NCBI RefSeq assembly: GCF_001423485.1
Contig: NZ_LMOD01000001.1
Span: 6,617-70,616, forward strand
Source of the DNA: Microbacterium sp. Leaf320
GTDB taxonomy: Bacteria > Actinomycetota > Actinomycetes > Actinomycetales > Microbacteriaceae
DNA: 64,000 nt
Direction: 5' to 3'
In this document: positions 54,976 to 64,000 of the stretch, one piece after another
Position numbering within the stretch: position 1 is the stretch's first letter
Layout of the letters: every line of letters begins with the position of its first letter
Notes under the pieces: generated by a model
What the model was told of the DNA's origin: nothing
The model's database searches: none
Seen by the model: only the letters and a program-made list of their open reading frames with translations
Translations under genes and position numbers: made by a program

Positions 54976-55008
54976 AAGGACCCGGATGCATCGCGCATCC
55001 GGGTCCTT
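54976..55008 (+). terminator. groES terminator
   Basis: AAGGACCCGGATGC (54976-54989) with 54995-55008, a 5-nt loop, then TTTC. Confidence 0.85.
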
Positions 55009-55092
55009 TCTGCTTCCCGCCACATGACTACCGATTCCTGCCATTCTCCGACCGAGACGGGCGCCCGGCGAGGAGCCGGTTCGCGCCGGGAA

Positions 55093-55104
55093 TAGGGTTG
55101 TGCG
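55093..55104 (+). promoter_or_regulatory. -10 box, leaderless rarD
   Basis: TAGGGT (55093-55098), 6 nt, then GTG 55105. Confidence 0.6.
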
Positions 55105-56043
55105 GTGACCCCGACGAACGCCGCGACCCGAGCCACTCAGACGGCGGGAGTCGCGTATGCAGGGGGTGCGTACCTGCTCTGGGGCGTGCTGCCCCTCTAC
55201 TTCCTCCTGCTCGTGCCGACGGGCCCGTGGGAGGTCGTCGCGTGGCGAGTGCTGCTGTCGCTCGTCTTCTGTCTTCTGCTTCTCACCGTGACGCGCGGCT
55301 GGGCGGCGTTCAATGCGATCATCCGCCAGCCGAGACTGCTGGCATGGACCGCTCTCGCCGGTGTCCTGATCTACGTCAACTGGCAGGTGTTCCTCATCGG
55401 CACCCTCTCGGAGAACATCGTCGAGACCAGCCTCGGGTACTTCATCAACCCGATCACCACTGTGCTGCTCGGCGTATTCGTGCTCAAGGAGCGCATCCGC
55501 AGGCTGCAGTGGGCCGCAATCGGCATCGCCGCCGTCGCAGTGATCGTGATCGTCCTCTTCTATGGCGAGTTCCCGTGGATCGCCCTCTCGCTGACGGCCT
55601 CGTTCGGGGTCTACGGCCTCATCAAGAAGAAGATCGGCCCCGCGGTCGATGCGATCAGCGGACTCACTCTCGAGTCGTTCTGGCTGATCCCGATCGCCGT
55701 CGCGCAGCTGATCCTCGTCGCCGCCACCCCCGACGGAATCACGATGGGCTCCCACGGCGTCTGGCACGCGGTGCTTCTCGCCTTCGCGGGAGTGGCGACA
55801 GCGGTGCCGCTGCTGCTGTTCGCCGCCGGCACACGACGCATCAACCTGACCGTCATCGGGATGATCCAGTTCATCACGCCGGTCATGCAGTTCATCATCG
55901 GCGCGGTCGTGCTGAGCGAGCCGATGCCGCCCGAGCGGTGGGCGGGGTTCATCATCGTCTGGGTCGCCATCCTGGTGTTCGTGATCGACCTGCTGCTCGC
56001 GGCGCGGCGAGGGCGTCGGATCACTCAGCCCCAGCTGGTCTGA
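55105..56043 (+). CDS. rarD: EamA/RarD-family transporter
   Basis: 312 aa with ten hydrophobic segments, the EamA two-repeat fold. YLLWGVLPLYFLLL, NWQVFLIGTLSENIVETSLGYFINPI and FAAGTRRINLTVIGMIQFITPVMQFIIG are RarD motifs. A drug/metabolite-type exporter; its substrate is not known. Confidence 0.88.
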   Translation: MTPTNAATRATQTAGVAYAGGAYLLWGVLPLYFLLLVPTGPWEVVAWRVLLSLVFCLLLLTVTRGWAAFNAIIRQPRLLAWTALAGVLIYVNWQVFLIGTLSENIVETSLGYFINPITTVLLGVFVLKERIRRLQWAAIGIAAVAVIVIVLFYGEFPWIALSLTASFGVYGLIKKKIGPAVDAISGLTLESFWLIPIAVAQLILVAATPDGITMGSHGVWHAVLLAFAGVATAVPLLLFAAGTRRINLTVIGMIQFITPVMQFIIGAVVLSEPMPPERWAGFIIVWVAILVFVIDLLLAARRGRRITQPQLV

Positions 56044-56187
56044 ACCGGCGGATCAACAGCTGCGAAACCCGGTGTCGGATCGTTAACGCACCGAAACATC
56101 GGCGACCCCTACGCGAGACCTTTCAGTCCTAGTGTTAGAGCACCCGACCGTGGTCACAATCCACGGCCAGTCACGCAAGGGAGCATC

Positions 56188-57456
56188 ATGACCGCATTCA
56201 CGCGCTCGCGCAGCGCCAAGATCCTCGCCGGAGTCGCGCTGCTGAGCGTCTCGGCGATGGTCGTCGCAGGCTGCAGCAGCACGCCCTCGGACGAGCCGTC
56301 CGACGGTGGCGGATCGTCCGCCGACCTCACCCTCAAGCTGGGTTCGCTGCTGCCGCAGACCGGATCGCTGTCGTTCCTGGGCCCGCCCATGGAATCCGGC
56401 GTCGGACTCGCCGTCAAGGAGGTCAACGACGCTGCAGCAGGCGTCACGATCGACCTGACCGCAGAAGACGAGGGCGACACCGACACCAAGGCCTACGAGA
56501 CCTCCATCACCAAGCTCCAGGGTGCAGGGGTCACCGCGATCGTCGGCGCCGCCGCATCCGGTGTCTCGCGCCTGATCCTCGACGGCAACGTCTCCGCAGG
56601 CATCCTGCAGATCTCCGCCTCGAACACCGGCCCCGACTTCACCGACTGGGACGACAACGGGCTCTACTTCCGCACGGCTCCCAGCGACCTGCTGCAGGGC
56701 GAGGTTCTCGGCAACCTGATCGCCGAGGACGGCCACAAGACGCTGGGTGTCATCTACCAGAACGACGCTTACGGCACGGGTCTGTTCGAGAACATCAAGT
56801 CGACGTTCGAAGGCGCCGGTGGCGAGGTCGTCGCAGACGCGTCGTACAACGTCGGTGACGGTCAGTTCGATGCACAGGTCGAGACGATCAAGGCTCAGAA
56901 CCCCGACGCCGTCGCGATCGTGTCGTTCGACCAGTTCAAGACCATCGCCCCGCTGCTGGTGAACGCGGGCATCTCGCCCGACAAGTTCTACCTGGTCGAC
57001 GGAAACCTGTCGGACTACGGCTCGTCGCCCGACACGAACTTCCCGTTCTCGCTCGAGGGCGCTCAGGGCACCAAGCCGGGGCCTGCGCTCGAGGACGACT
57101 TCACCGACCGTCTGCAGACGTTCTGGACGGGTGAGGGCAACCCCGAGGTCAACGACTTCACCTACGCGGCCGAGGCATACGACGCCGTCGTGCTCGTCGC
57201 ACTCGCCTCGCTCGCGGCAGGTTCGACCGAGGGCGCGGACATCGCGGCCAAGATGGCCGAGGTCTCGGGCGGCACGGGCGACGGTGAGAAGTGCACCAGC
57301 TTCGCCGACTGCGCCACGATCATCAACGACGGAGGCACCGCCGACTACGACGGCTACTCCGGCGAGATCACGTTCGACGAGAACGGCGACCCGCAGGGCG
57401 CCTCGATCGGCACGTACGTCTACGGCGCGGACAACCTCATCTCCCGCACCAACTGA
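56188..57456 (+). CDS. Branched-chain amino acid ABC transporter, binding lipoprotein
   Basis: 422 aa. The signal peptide ends in a lipobox, VAGCSS (Cys near residue 30), followed by an Asp/Ser/Gly linker. The periplasmic-binding-protein type I fold shows LGSLLPQTGSLSFLGPPMESGVGLAVKEVNDA and GVIYQNDAYGTGLFENIKS. It should bind branched-chain amino acids or a related ligand for the LivHMGF permease encoded convergently downstream. Confidence 0.9.
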   Translation: MTAFTRSRSAKILAGVALLSVSAMVVAGCSSTPSDEPSDGGGSSADLTLKLGSLLPQTGSLSFLGPPMESGVGLAVKEVNDAAAGVTIDLTAEDEGDTDTKAYETSITKLQGAGVTAIVGAAASGVSRLILDGNVSAGILQISASNTGPDFTDWDDNGLYFRTAPSDLLQGEVLGNLIAEDGHKTLGVIYQNDAYGTGLFENIKSTFEGAGGEVVADASYNVGDGQFDAQVETIKAQNPDAVAIVSFDQFKTIAPLLVNAGISPDKFYLVDGNLSDYGSSPDTNFPFSLEGAQGTKPGPALEDDFTDRLQTFWTGEGNPEVNDFTYAAEAYDAVVLVALASLAAGSTEGADIAAKMAEVSGGTGDGEKCTSFADCATIINDGGTADYDGYSGEITFDENGDPQGASIGTYVYGADNLISRTN

Positions 57457-57471
57457 TCAACTGATCACGAG

Positions 57472-57504
57472 CGAAGGCCCCGGATTCAGCATCCGGGGCC
57501 TTCG
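57472..57504 (+). terminator. Terminator after the binding-protein gene
   Basis: CGAAGGCCCCGGAT (57472-57485) with 57491-57504, loop TCAGC. Confidence 0.8.
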
Positions 57505-57562
57505 TCGTGTCCGGGACTCTCGTGGTGCCCGGATCCTTCCTCGCGTAGAGGCCGAATGCAGA

Positions 57563-57606
57563 CACGGAAGAGGGGCGGATGCCGCAGCATCCGCCCCTCT
57601 TCCGTG
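57563..57606 (-). terminator. Terminator of the livHMGF operon
   Basis: A perfect 20-bp stem (57563-57582 with 57587-57606) and 4-nt loop CGCA, directly after the livF stop on the minus strand. Confidence 0.85.
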
Positions 57607-57612
57607 GTGCCG

Positions 57613-58374
57613 TCAGGCGGCGTCGGTGCCCAGCGTTCCGAGGTACAGGCCGATGACCTTCGGATCGTTCAGCAGGTCGCGCCCTGTGCCCTCGTACGCG
57701 TCCTTGCCCTGATCGAGCACATAGCCGCGATCGCAGATCTGCAGGCAACGGCGTGCGTTCTGCTCGACCATGATCGTGGTGACTCCCGCCTTGTTGATGT
57801 CGGAGACACGGATGAACGCGTCGTCCTGACGTACGGGGGAGAGGCCGGCGGACGGCTCGTCGAGAAGCAGTACCGACGGGTCCATCATGAGCGCTCGCGA
57901 CATCGCCACCATCTGGCGTTCACCGCCGGAGAGAGAGCCCGCGCGCTGCTTGAGGCGCTTGCCCAGCTCGGCGAAGATGCCGGTGACGAACTCGAGACGC
58001 TCTGTGTAGATCTTGGGGTTCTGGTAGAGCCCCATCTGCAGGTTCTCCTCGATGGAGAGCGACGGAAAGACGTTGTTCGTCTGCGGCACGAAGGCCACGC
58101 CGCGCTTGACGAGCTTGTCGGCCTTGAGCCCGACGATGCTCTCGCCCTTCACGGTGACGTCACCGCTGCGGACGTTGACCATGCCGAAGATCGACTTCAG
58201 CAGAGTCGACTTGCCCGCGCCGTTGGGCCCGATGATGCCGATCAGCTCGCCCTGTCGTGCGATGAGGTTGGCGCCGTTCAGGATGTTGACCCCTGGCAGA
58301 TAGCCGGCGTGCACGTCCTTGAGCTCGACGACGACGTCGTCGGTTGGCGACGTTGCGGGGATCTCGGCGCTCAT
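57613..58374 (-). CDS. livF: Branched-chain amino acid ABC transporter ATPase LivF
   Basis: 253 aa. GIIGPNGAGKSTLLKSIFG is Walker A near residue 44, VPQTNNVFPSLSIEENLQ the Q-loop, SLSGGERQMVAMSRALMM the signature, and VLLLDEPSAGLSP Walker B. The ATG overlaps the livG stop (ATGA). Last gene of the operon. Confidence 0.94.
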   Translation of the reverse strand: MSAEIPATSPTDDVVVELKDVHAGYLPGVNILNGANLIARQGELIGIIGPNGAGKSTLLKSIFGMVNVRSGDVTVKGESIVGLKADKLVKRGVAFVPQTNNVFPSLSIEENLQMGLYQNPKIYTERLEFVTGIFAELGKRLKQRAGSLSGGERQMVAMSRALMMDPSVLLLDEPSAGLSPVRQDDAFIRVSDINKAGVTTIMVEQNARRCLQICDRGYVLDQGKDAYEGTGRDLLNDPKVIGLYLGTLGTDAA

Positions 58375-59393
58375 GCGTTGCCTCTCTGGTCGGGATCGGC
58401 GGTACTCGTCGCTGCGAGTTCCGCCTCGGCCTCTGCTTCGATCTGCTCGCGGAGCTTGGCCGCGGCAGCGTTCTCGATCACGGGGATGCGGCCGGTGACG
58501 GCTCCGAGATCGAGGTCCTGGTGGGCGCCGAGGTAGGCGTCGACCACTGCGGGGTCCTCCATGACCTCGTCGGGCGGTCCCTCCGCGACAACCCGACCCT
58601 CTGCCATCACGACGACCCAGTCGGCGATGTGGCGCACCATGTGCATGTCGTGCTCGACGAACAGCACCGTCATCCCGAGTCCCTTGAGGTCGAGGATGTG
58701 GTCGAGGAGCGACTGCGTGAGAGCAGGGTTGACGCCTGCCATCGGCTCGTCCAGCATCACGAGCGTCGGATCGCTCATGAGCGCCCTGGCCATCTCGAGG
58801 AGCTTGCGCTGCCCGCCCGAGAGCGAAGCGGCGAAGTCCTTCTCCTTGGCGTCGAGCTTGAAGCGGGCGAGCAGCTCGCGCGCCTTCACCTCGATCTCCT
58901 GGTCCTGCTTGCGCCACAGGAACGGGAAGAGGCTCGACCAGAATCCCTCGCCGCGCTGACCGGGGGCTCCGAGCTTCATGTTCTCGAGCACGGTGAGCAG
59001 CGACAGCGACTTGGTCAGCTGGAACGTGCGCACCTGTCCCATACGCGCCACCTTGAAGGAGGGGACGCCCGAGAGGTTCTTGCCGTCGAACGACCAGGTG
59101 CCGCTGTTGGGCTTGTCGAATCCGCAGAGCAGGTTGAACAGCGTGGTCTTGCCCGCACCGTTCGGCCCGATCAGCGCCGTGATGGCGCCGCGCGGGATCT
59201 CGACGTGGTCGACGTCGACGGCGGTCAGGCCGCCGAAGCGTCGCTGCACGGCGTCGGCCACGAGGATCGGGTCGACCTTGGGGACTCCGGGGGCCGCAGG
59301 ACCCTTCGCGAGCCCGGTGGTCTTGGGGCGTCGGATGCTGCCGGTCTGGGGTGCAGCCTCGACGTTCTCGTCGGGGGTGGGTTCAATTGACAA
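58371..59393 (-). CDS. livG: Branched-chain amino acid ABC transporter ATPase LivG
   Basis: 340 aa, with Walker A ALIGPNGAGKTTLFNLLCG near 73, FQLTKSLSLLTVLENMKLG, signature LSGGQRKLLEMARALM and Walker B LVMLDEPMAGVNP. It is about 80 residues longer than usual: an N-terminal Pro-rich extension and a C-terminal Glu/Ala-rich tail. The start is TTG 59393, with AGGGAG 7 nt upstream inside livM. Confidence 0.93.
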   Translation of the reverse strand: MSIEPTPDENVEAAPQTGSIRRPKTTGLAKGPAAPGVPKVDPILVADAVQRRFGGLTAVDVDHVEIPRGAITALIGPNGAGKTTLFNLLCGFDKPNSGTWSFDGKNLSGVPSFKVARMGQVRTFQLTKSLSLLTVLENMKLGAPGQRGEGFWSSLFPFLWRKQDQEIEVKARELLARFKLDAKEKDFAASLSGGQRKLLEMARALMSDPTLVMLDEPMAGVNPALTQSLLDHILDLKGLGMTVLFVEHDMHMVRHIADWVVVMAEGRVVAEGPPDEVMEDPAVVDAYLGAHQDLDLGAVTGRIPVIENAAAAKLREQIEAEAEAELAATSTADPDQRGNA

Positions 59394-60360
59394 AGGTCAT
59401 CTCCCTCTTGTCTCCGAGGATGCCCTGAGGACGGAAGATCACGAGCAGCATCAGGGCGATGCCGACGAAGATGAACACCAGCGTCGAGGCCTGGCTGTCG
59501 GACATCGGCAGGATGCCCGCCTTCGCCAGGGCCGGAAGCAGGTTCGCCATGAACGCGAACACGACCCAGAACAGGATCGCGCCGAGCGTGGGACCGAAGA
59601 CCGTCGCGGCGCCGCCGAGAAGCAGCACGGTCCACAGGAAGAAGGTGAGCGACGTGGTGTAGCTGCCGGGGACCACGGCGGAGGGGAGGACGAACACGAT
59701 CCCACCGGCTGCGCCGATCATTCCACCGACCACGAGCGCCTGCATCTTGTAGGCGAAGACGTTCTTGCCGAGCGAGCGCACGGCGTCCTCGTCTTCGCGG
59801 ATTCCCTTGAGCACGCGGCCCCACGGGCTGCGCATCAGCGCCCACACGAGCAGGATCGCGATGGCGAGGACGATGATCCCGAACACGCGGTTCCACAGGT
59901 CGTTGGCGCTGAAAGTCCACGGACCGAAGCCGTAGGTGCCAGGGGGGAACGGGTTCGCGTCGCGGAATCCGCCGTTGAACTGAGCGAGTCCGTCGGCCGA
60001 GTTGGTGTACTCGTCGAAGATCTGCGTCGTGAACAGCAGGCGCACGATCTCACCGGCCGCGATGGTCGCGATCGCGAGGTAGTCGGCACGCAGTCGCAGC
60101 GTCGGGATGCCGAGGAGCACCGCGAAGAACGCGCCGCCGAGGAGGCCGATCAACATGCCGATCCACCAGGGGAGACCGAAGGTCAGCACCGAGATGGCGT
60201 AGCCGTAGCCGCCGATGGCCATGAACGCGGCCATACCGAAGTTCAGCAGGCCCGCGTAGCCGAAGTGCACGGCGAGACCAGTCGCCGCGAGCGCATAGGC
60301 GATCGTGACCGGGCTGAGCAGATAGACCGCGGTGTTGGAGAGGATGCTTCCGAAGTCCAT
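59383..60360 (-). CDS. livM: Branched-chain amino acid ABC transporter permease LivM
   Basis: 325 aa with about eight to ten TM segments. VHFGYAGLLNFGMAAFMAIGGYGYA near residue 30, RADYLAIATIAAGEIVRLL, and RSPWGRVLKGIREDEDAVRSLGKN (ATPase-coupling loop) are LivM motifs. ATG 60360 lies 2 bp after the livH stop. Confidence 0.93.
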   Translation of the reverse strand: MDFGSILSNTAVYLLSPVTIAYALAATGLAVHFGYAGLLNFGMAAFMAIGGYGYAISVLTFGLPWWIGMLIGLLGGAFFAVLLGIPTLRLRADYLAIATIAAGEIVRLLFTTQIFDEYTNSADGLAQFNGGFRDANPFPPGTYGFGPWTFSANDLWNRVFGIIVLAIAILLVWALMRSPWGRVLKGIREDEDAVRSLGKNVFAYKMQALVVGGMIGAAGGIVFVLPSAVVPGSYTTSLTFFLWTVLLLGGAATVFGPTLGAILFWVVFAFMANLLPALAKAGILPMSDSQASTLVFIFVGIALMLLVIFRPQGILGDKREMTFVN

Positions 60361-60362
60361 GG

Positions 60363-61712
60363 TCAGCCCAACCTTTCCTTGCGTCCGAGCAGACCTTGCG
60401 GCCTCACCAGGAGGATCACGATGAGCACGACGAGGGCGCTCGCGTACTTGAGGTCGGACGGGATCCACAGGGTGGAGACCTCGACCGCGATTCCGACGAT
60501 GAGCGAGCCGACGAGGGCGCCGAACGCGGTTCCGAGACCACCGAGCGTGATGGCGGCGAAGATGAGCAGCAGCATCTGCATGCCCATGTCCCACTTCACA
60601 CCGGGGCGGAAGTACGCCCACAGGATGCCCGAGATCGCGGCCAGCGTGCCGGCGAGGATCCAGACGTACCGGACCACCTTGTCGACATCGATACCGGATG
60701 CTGCGGCGAGCTGCGGGTTGTCGGAGATGGCGCGGGTGGCCTTGCCGATGCGGGTGCGCGTGAGGAAGAACGCGACGCCGATGATCACGACGATGCTCAC
60801 GACGATGCCGATCAGGTCGATGTACGACAGCGAGATCGGACCGAATCGGAACGGCTCGGGGCTGGCTCCGGGGAGCTGCCGGGTGCCGCCGCCGATCATG
60901 TACTGGAAGGCGTAGCGCAGTGCGAGCGAGAGTCCGATGCTGACGATCATCAGCTGTACGACTCCGAGGCCGCGTCGCCGGAGCGGACGCCAGATGCCGG
61001 CGTCGAGCGCCCAGCCGAACAGACCGCCGCCGATCACGGCGGCGATGATGCCGAGCCACAGGGGGAGGTGCCAGAAGCTCGTCGTCACGAGGGCCACCAG
61101 GCCGCCCCACGTCACCATCTCGGCGTGGGCGAAGTTCGACAGGCGCGTCGTGCCGTAGATCAGCGCCGCACCCATCGAGGCCAGGGCCAGAAGGAGGCCG
61201 AAGTTGAGACCGCCCACGAGTCGCGAGGCGAGCTGATCGATGAACGACGTCGTCATGCGCTCTCCCTCACCGAGGAAGAGGTTCATGATCTTGGTGCCCG
61301 TCAAACCGAACTCGACCTCGAACGAGGCGGTCGTGCCCGCGATCGGCTGTGTGCCCTCCGGCAGCTGCGCGGCATCGACGATCACGCCGTCGGGGAGGGT
61401 CTCCTCATCGACGGTGAGCGTGTACGTCTCCTTCTCGGGAACGTACAGGCGCCACTTGCCCTCGGCGTCGGTCTCGGTCTCGCCCTCGAACCCGTTGCCC
61501 TTGATCGCCATCACGACGCCCTCGACAGGGTCGTCGTCGAAGGTGATCACGCCGGCGAAGTAGAAATCGGTGATCTCCTGCCCGTCGTCCGTCTCTTCGG
61601 CAGATGCCGATGCGGGCGGCTGCAGCCACAGGAAAGCGATGGCGAGAAGCGTCGCGATCAGGGTGATGACCCATCGCGTTCCACTTCGTTTCGCCGAGAT
61701 CGTCGGACTCAC
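60363..61712 (-). CDS. livH: LivH permease with N-terminal extracytoplasmic beta-domain
   Basis: 449 aa. A signal-type segment (VITLIATLLAIAFLWLQPPASASA) is followed by a roughly 110-residue region like a carboxypeptidase-regulatory/prealbumin fold (FAGVITFDDDPVEGVVMAIKG, TDAEGKWRLYVPEKETYTLTVD). The LivH permease begins near residue 155 (SRLVGGLNFGLLLALASMGAALIYG, EAVTW-type loop, RIGKATRAISDNPQLAAASGID). GTG 61712 is chosen for GGAGG 4 nt upstream; GTG 61733 is an alternative. First gene of livHMGF. Confidence 0.9.
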   Translation of the reverse strand: MSPTISAKRSGTRWVITLIATLLAIAFLWLQPPASASAEETDDGQEITDFYFAGVITFDDDPVEGVVMAIKGNGFEGETETDAEGKWRLYVPEKETYTLTVDEETLPDGVIVDAAQLPEGTQPIAGTTASFEVEFGLTGTKIMNLFLGEGERMTTSFIDQLASRLVGGLNFGLLLALASMGAALIYGTTRLSNFAHAEMVTWGGLVALVTTSFWHLPLWLGIIAAVIGGGLFGWALDAGIWRPLRRRGLGVVQLMIVSIGLSLALRYAFQYMIGGGTRQLPGASPEPFRFGPISLSYIDLIGIVVSIVVIIGVAFFLTRTRIGKATRAISDNPQLAAASGIDVDKVVRYVWILAGTLAAISGILWAYFRPGVKWDMGMQMLLLIFAAITLGGLGTAFGALVGSLIVGIAVEVSTLWIPSDLKYASALVVLIVILLVRPQGLLGRKERLG

Positions 61713-61829
61713 GGAACCTCCAGCCGAGTACACAGGCCATGACGGAGTTGTTCATCGGCCTTGATGTACGACGGTATGAGCGTAATGTGTCGGCTCTGTT
61801 TCAACCAAGGCACGATCTGCTCACGGTGA

Positions 61830-63482
<1,653 letters not shown>

Positions 63483-63490
63483 GACGAATG

Positions 63491-63526
63491 AGAGGGGGCC
63501 GGATGCGACAGCATCCGGCCCCCTCT
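63491..63526. terminator. Bidirectional terminator after guaB
   Basis: A perfect 16-bp stem, AGAGGGGGCCGGATGC (63491-63506) with 63511-63526, loop GACA. Confidence 0.85.
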
Positions 63527-63537
63527 TCTGCGTGCGG

Positions 63538-63954
63538 TCAGCTGCAGGTGTAGGTGACGCCGTCGACCTGCCAGACGCCCGGGCCGAGCTCGGCGCACAT
63601 CGAGAACAGGTTCGCGAACACCGTCACGAGCAGCACGATGCCGATGATCCACAGGACCGTGATCACCGCACCGACGATGATGCCCGCGATCGCGAGTCCC
63701 TTCGACGCCCCGGCCTTGCCGAGCTTGACGGCGGCGACGATGCTGAGGATGAGACCGAGCGGGGCGACCACGAACGCGAGGACGAGTCCGGCGATCGCGA
63801 GTCCGTTCCCGGCAGGCGCGGGCGGCGGGGTCGTATAGCCGGGGCCGGCGACCGGGTATGCGGCCGGGTTCGTGGACGGGTCCGCAGCCGGAGCCGCGCC
63901 GTCCCATGCCGGCGGGGTGTACTGCGAGTCTCCGGGCGGTGGCGGGTTCGTCAT
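63538..63954 (-). CDS. DUF4190-like small membrane protein
   Basis: 138 aa. A Pro-rich, disordered N-terminus (about 48 residues) precedes two TM segments (GLAIAGLVLAFVVAPLGLILSIVAA and GLAIAGIIVGAVITVLWIIGIVLLV) separated by a short basic loop (KLGKAGASK), the DUF4190 pattern. A short extracytoplasmic tail has two Cys (MCAELG, TYTCS). GGAG precedes the ATG. Function unknown. Confidence 0.75.
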   Translation of the reverse strand: MTNPPPPGDSQYTPPAWDGAAPAADPSTNPAAYPVAGPGYTTPPPAPAGNGLAIAGLVLAFVVAPLGLILSIVAAVKLGKAGASKGLAIAGIIVGAVITVLWIIGIVLLVTVFANLFSMCAELGPGVWQVDGVTYTCS

Positions 63955-64000
63955 GGTCGCTCCGATCTGCGTGGGCGGTCGCTGGGGTGTCCGCGCTCGT

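Noticed and set aside
58978-60915. 645-aa plus-strand ORF opposite livG/livM
   Set aside because: His/Asp/Arg-rich mirror of genuine minus-strand genes with clear ABC motifs.

Overview
The window is high-GC actinobacterial chromosome. The rplM-rpsI-glmM-coaA-glmS-acpS-alr-tsaE-tsaB-rimI-tsaD order, the many GTG starts, the TANNNT -10 boxes placed directly before start codons and the protein families point to Microbacteriaceae, most likely Microbacterium. The genus is an inference; no database search was run.

Layout. 1-2500 is an odd accessory patch: a coiled-coil gene with an in-frame 81-bp duplication, a (GT)16 tract, and a large gene broken by exact tandem duplications of 95 and 101 bp. 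2.8-5.0 kb holds small unknown genes, a UPF0303 protein and an FHA-domain protein. 5.0-7.8 kb is a gluconate module (gntK, gntP and a divergent FadR-type GntR regulator). 7.9-15.4 kb carries a MalT-like LuxR regulator, an FBP zinc-finger protein, an enoyl-CoA hydratase, a membrane protein, an inositol monophosphatase and an M23 peptidase. Two tRNA genes (Thr-GGT, Met-CAT) follow.

15,598-27,177 is an integrated AICE-type element (actinomycete integrative and conjugative element) in the 3' end of tRNA-Met. It is bounded by 48-bp direct repeats. A leftward chain of overlapping genes runs pra, FtsK-like tra, small exported protein, repSA, xis, int, DUF7662/GIY-YIG. A rightward cargo operon runs C5 cytosine methyltransferase, ParB/Srx-like protein, putative nuclease. 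This cargo looks like an atypical restriction-modification or defence cassette and is the best candidate for an undescribed system here. Paired GTGCCGGT motifs near both ends look like integrase arm sites.

27.2-39.8 kb holds a GNAT acetyltransferase, a TetR-regulated MFS exporter, a four-gene Asp23/ECF-sigma stress locus, a qorB/HxlR pair, an amino acid permease, truA with a downstream membrane protein, an XRE regulator and an EEP-family protein. 39.9-50.5 kb is housekeeping: ribosomal proteins, UDP-GlcNAc precursors, CoA, holo-ACP, D-alanine and the t6A tRNA modification genes. 50.5-53.3 kb encodes three membrane proteins, two of them tandem paralogues. 53.3-64 kb holds a THUMP-like methyltransferase, groES with two CIRCE operators, rarD, a branched-chain amino acid ABC system (binding protein on +, livHMGF on -), guaB and a small membrane protein.
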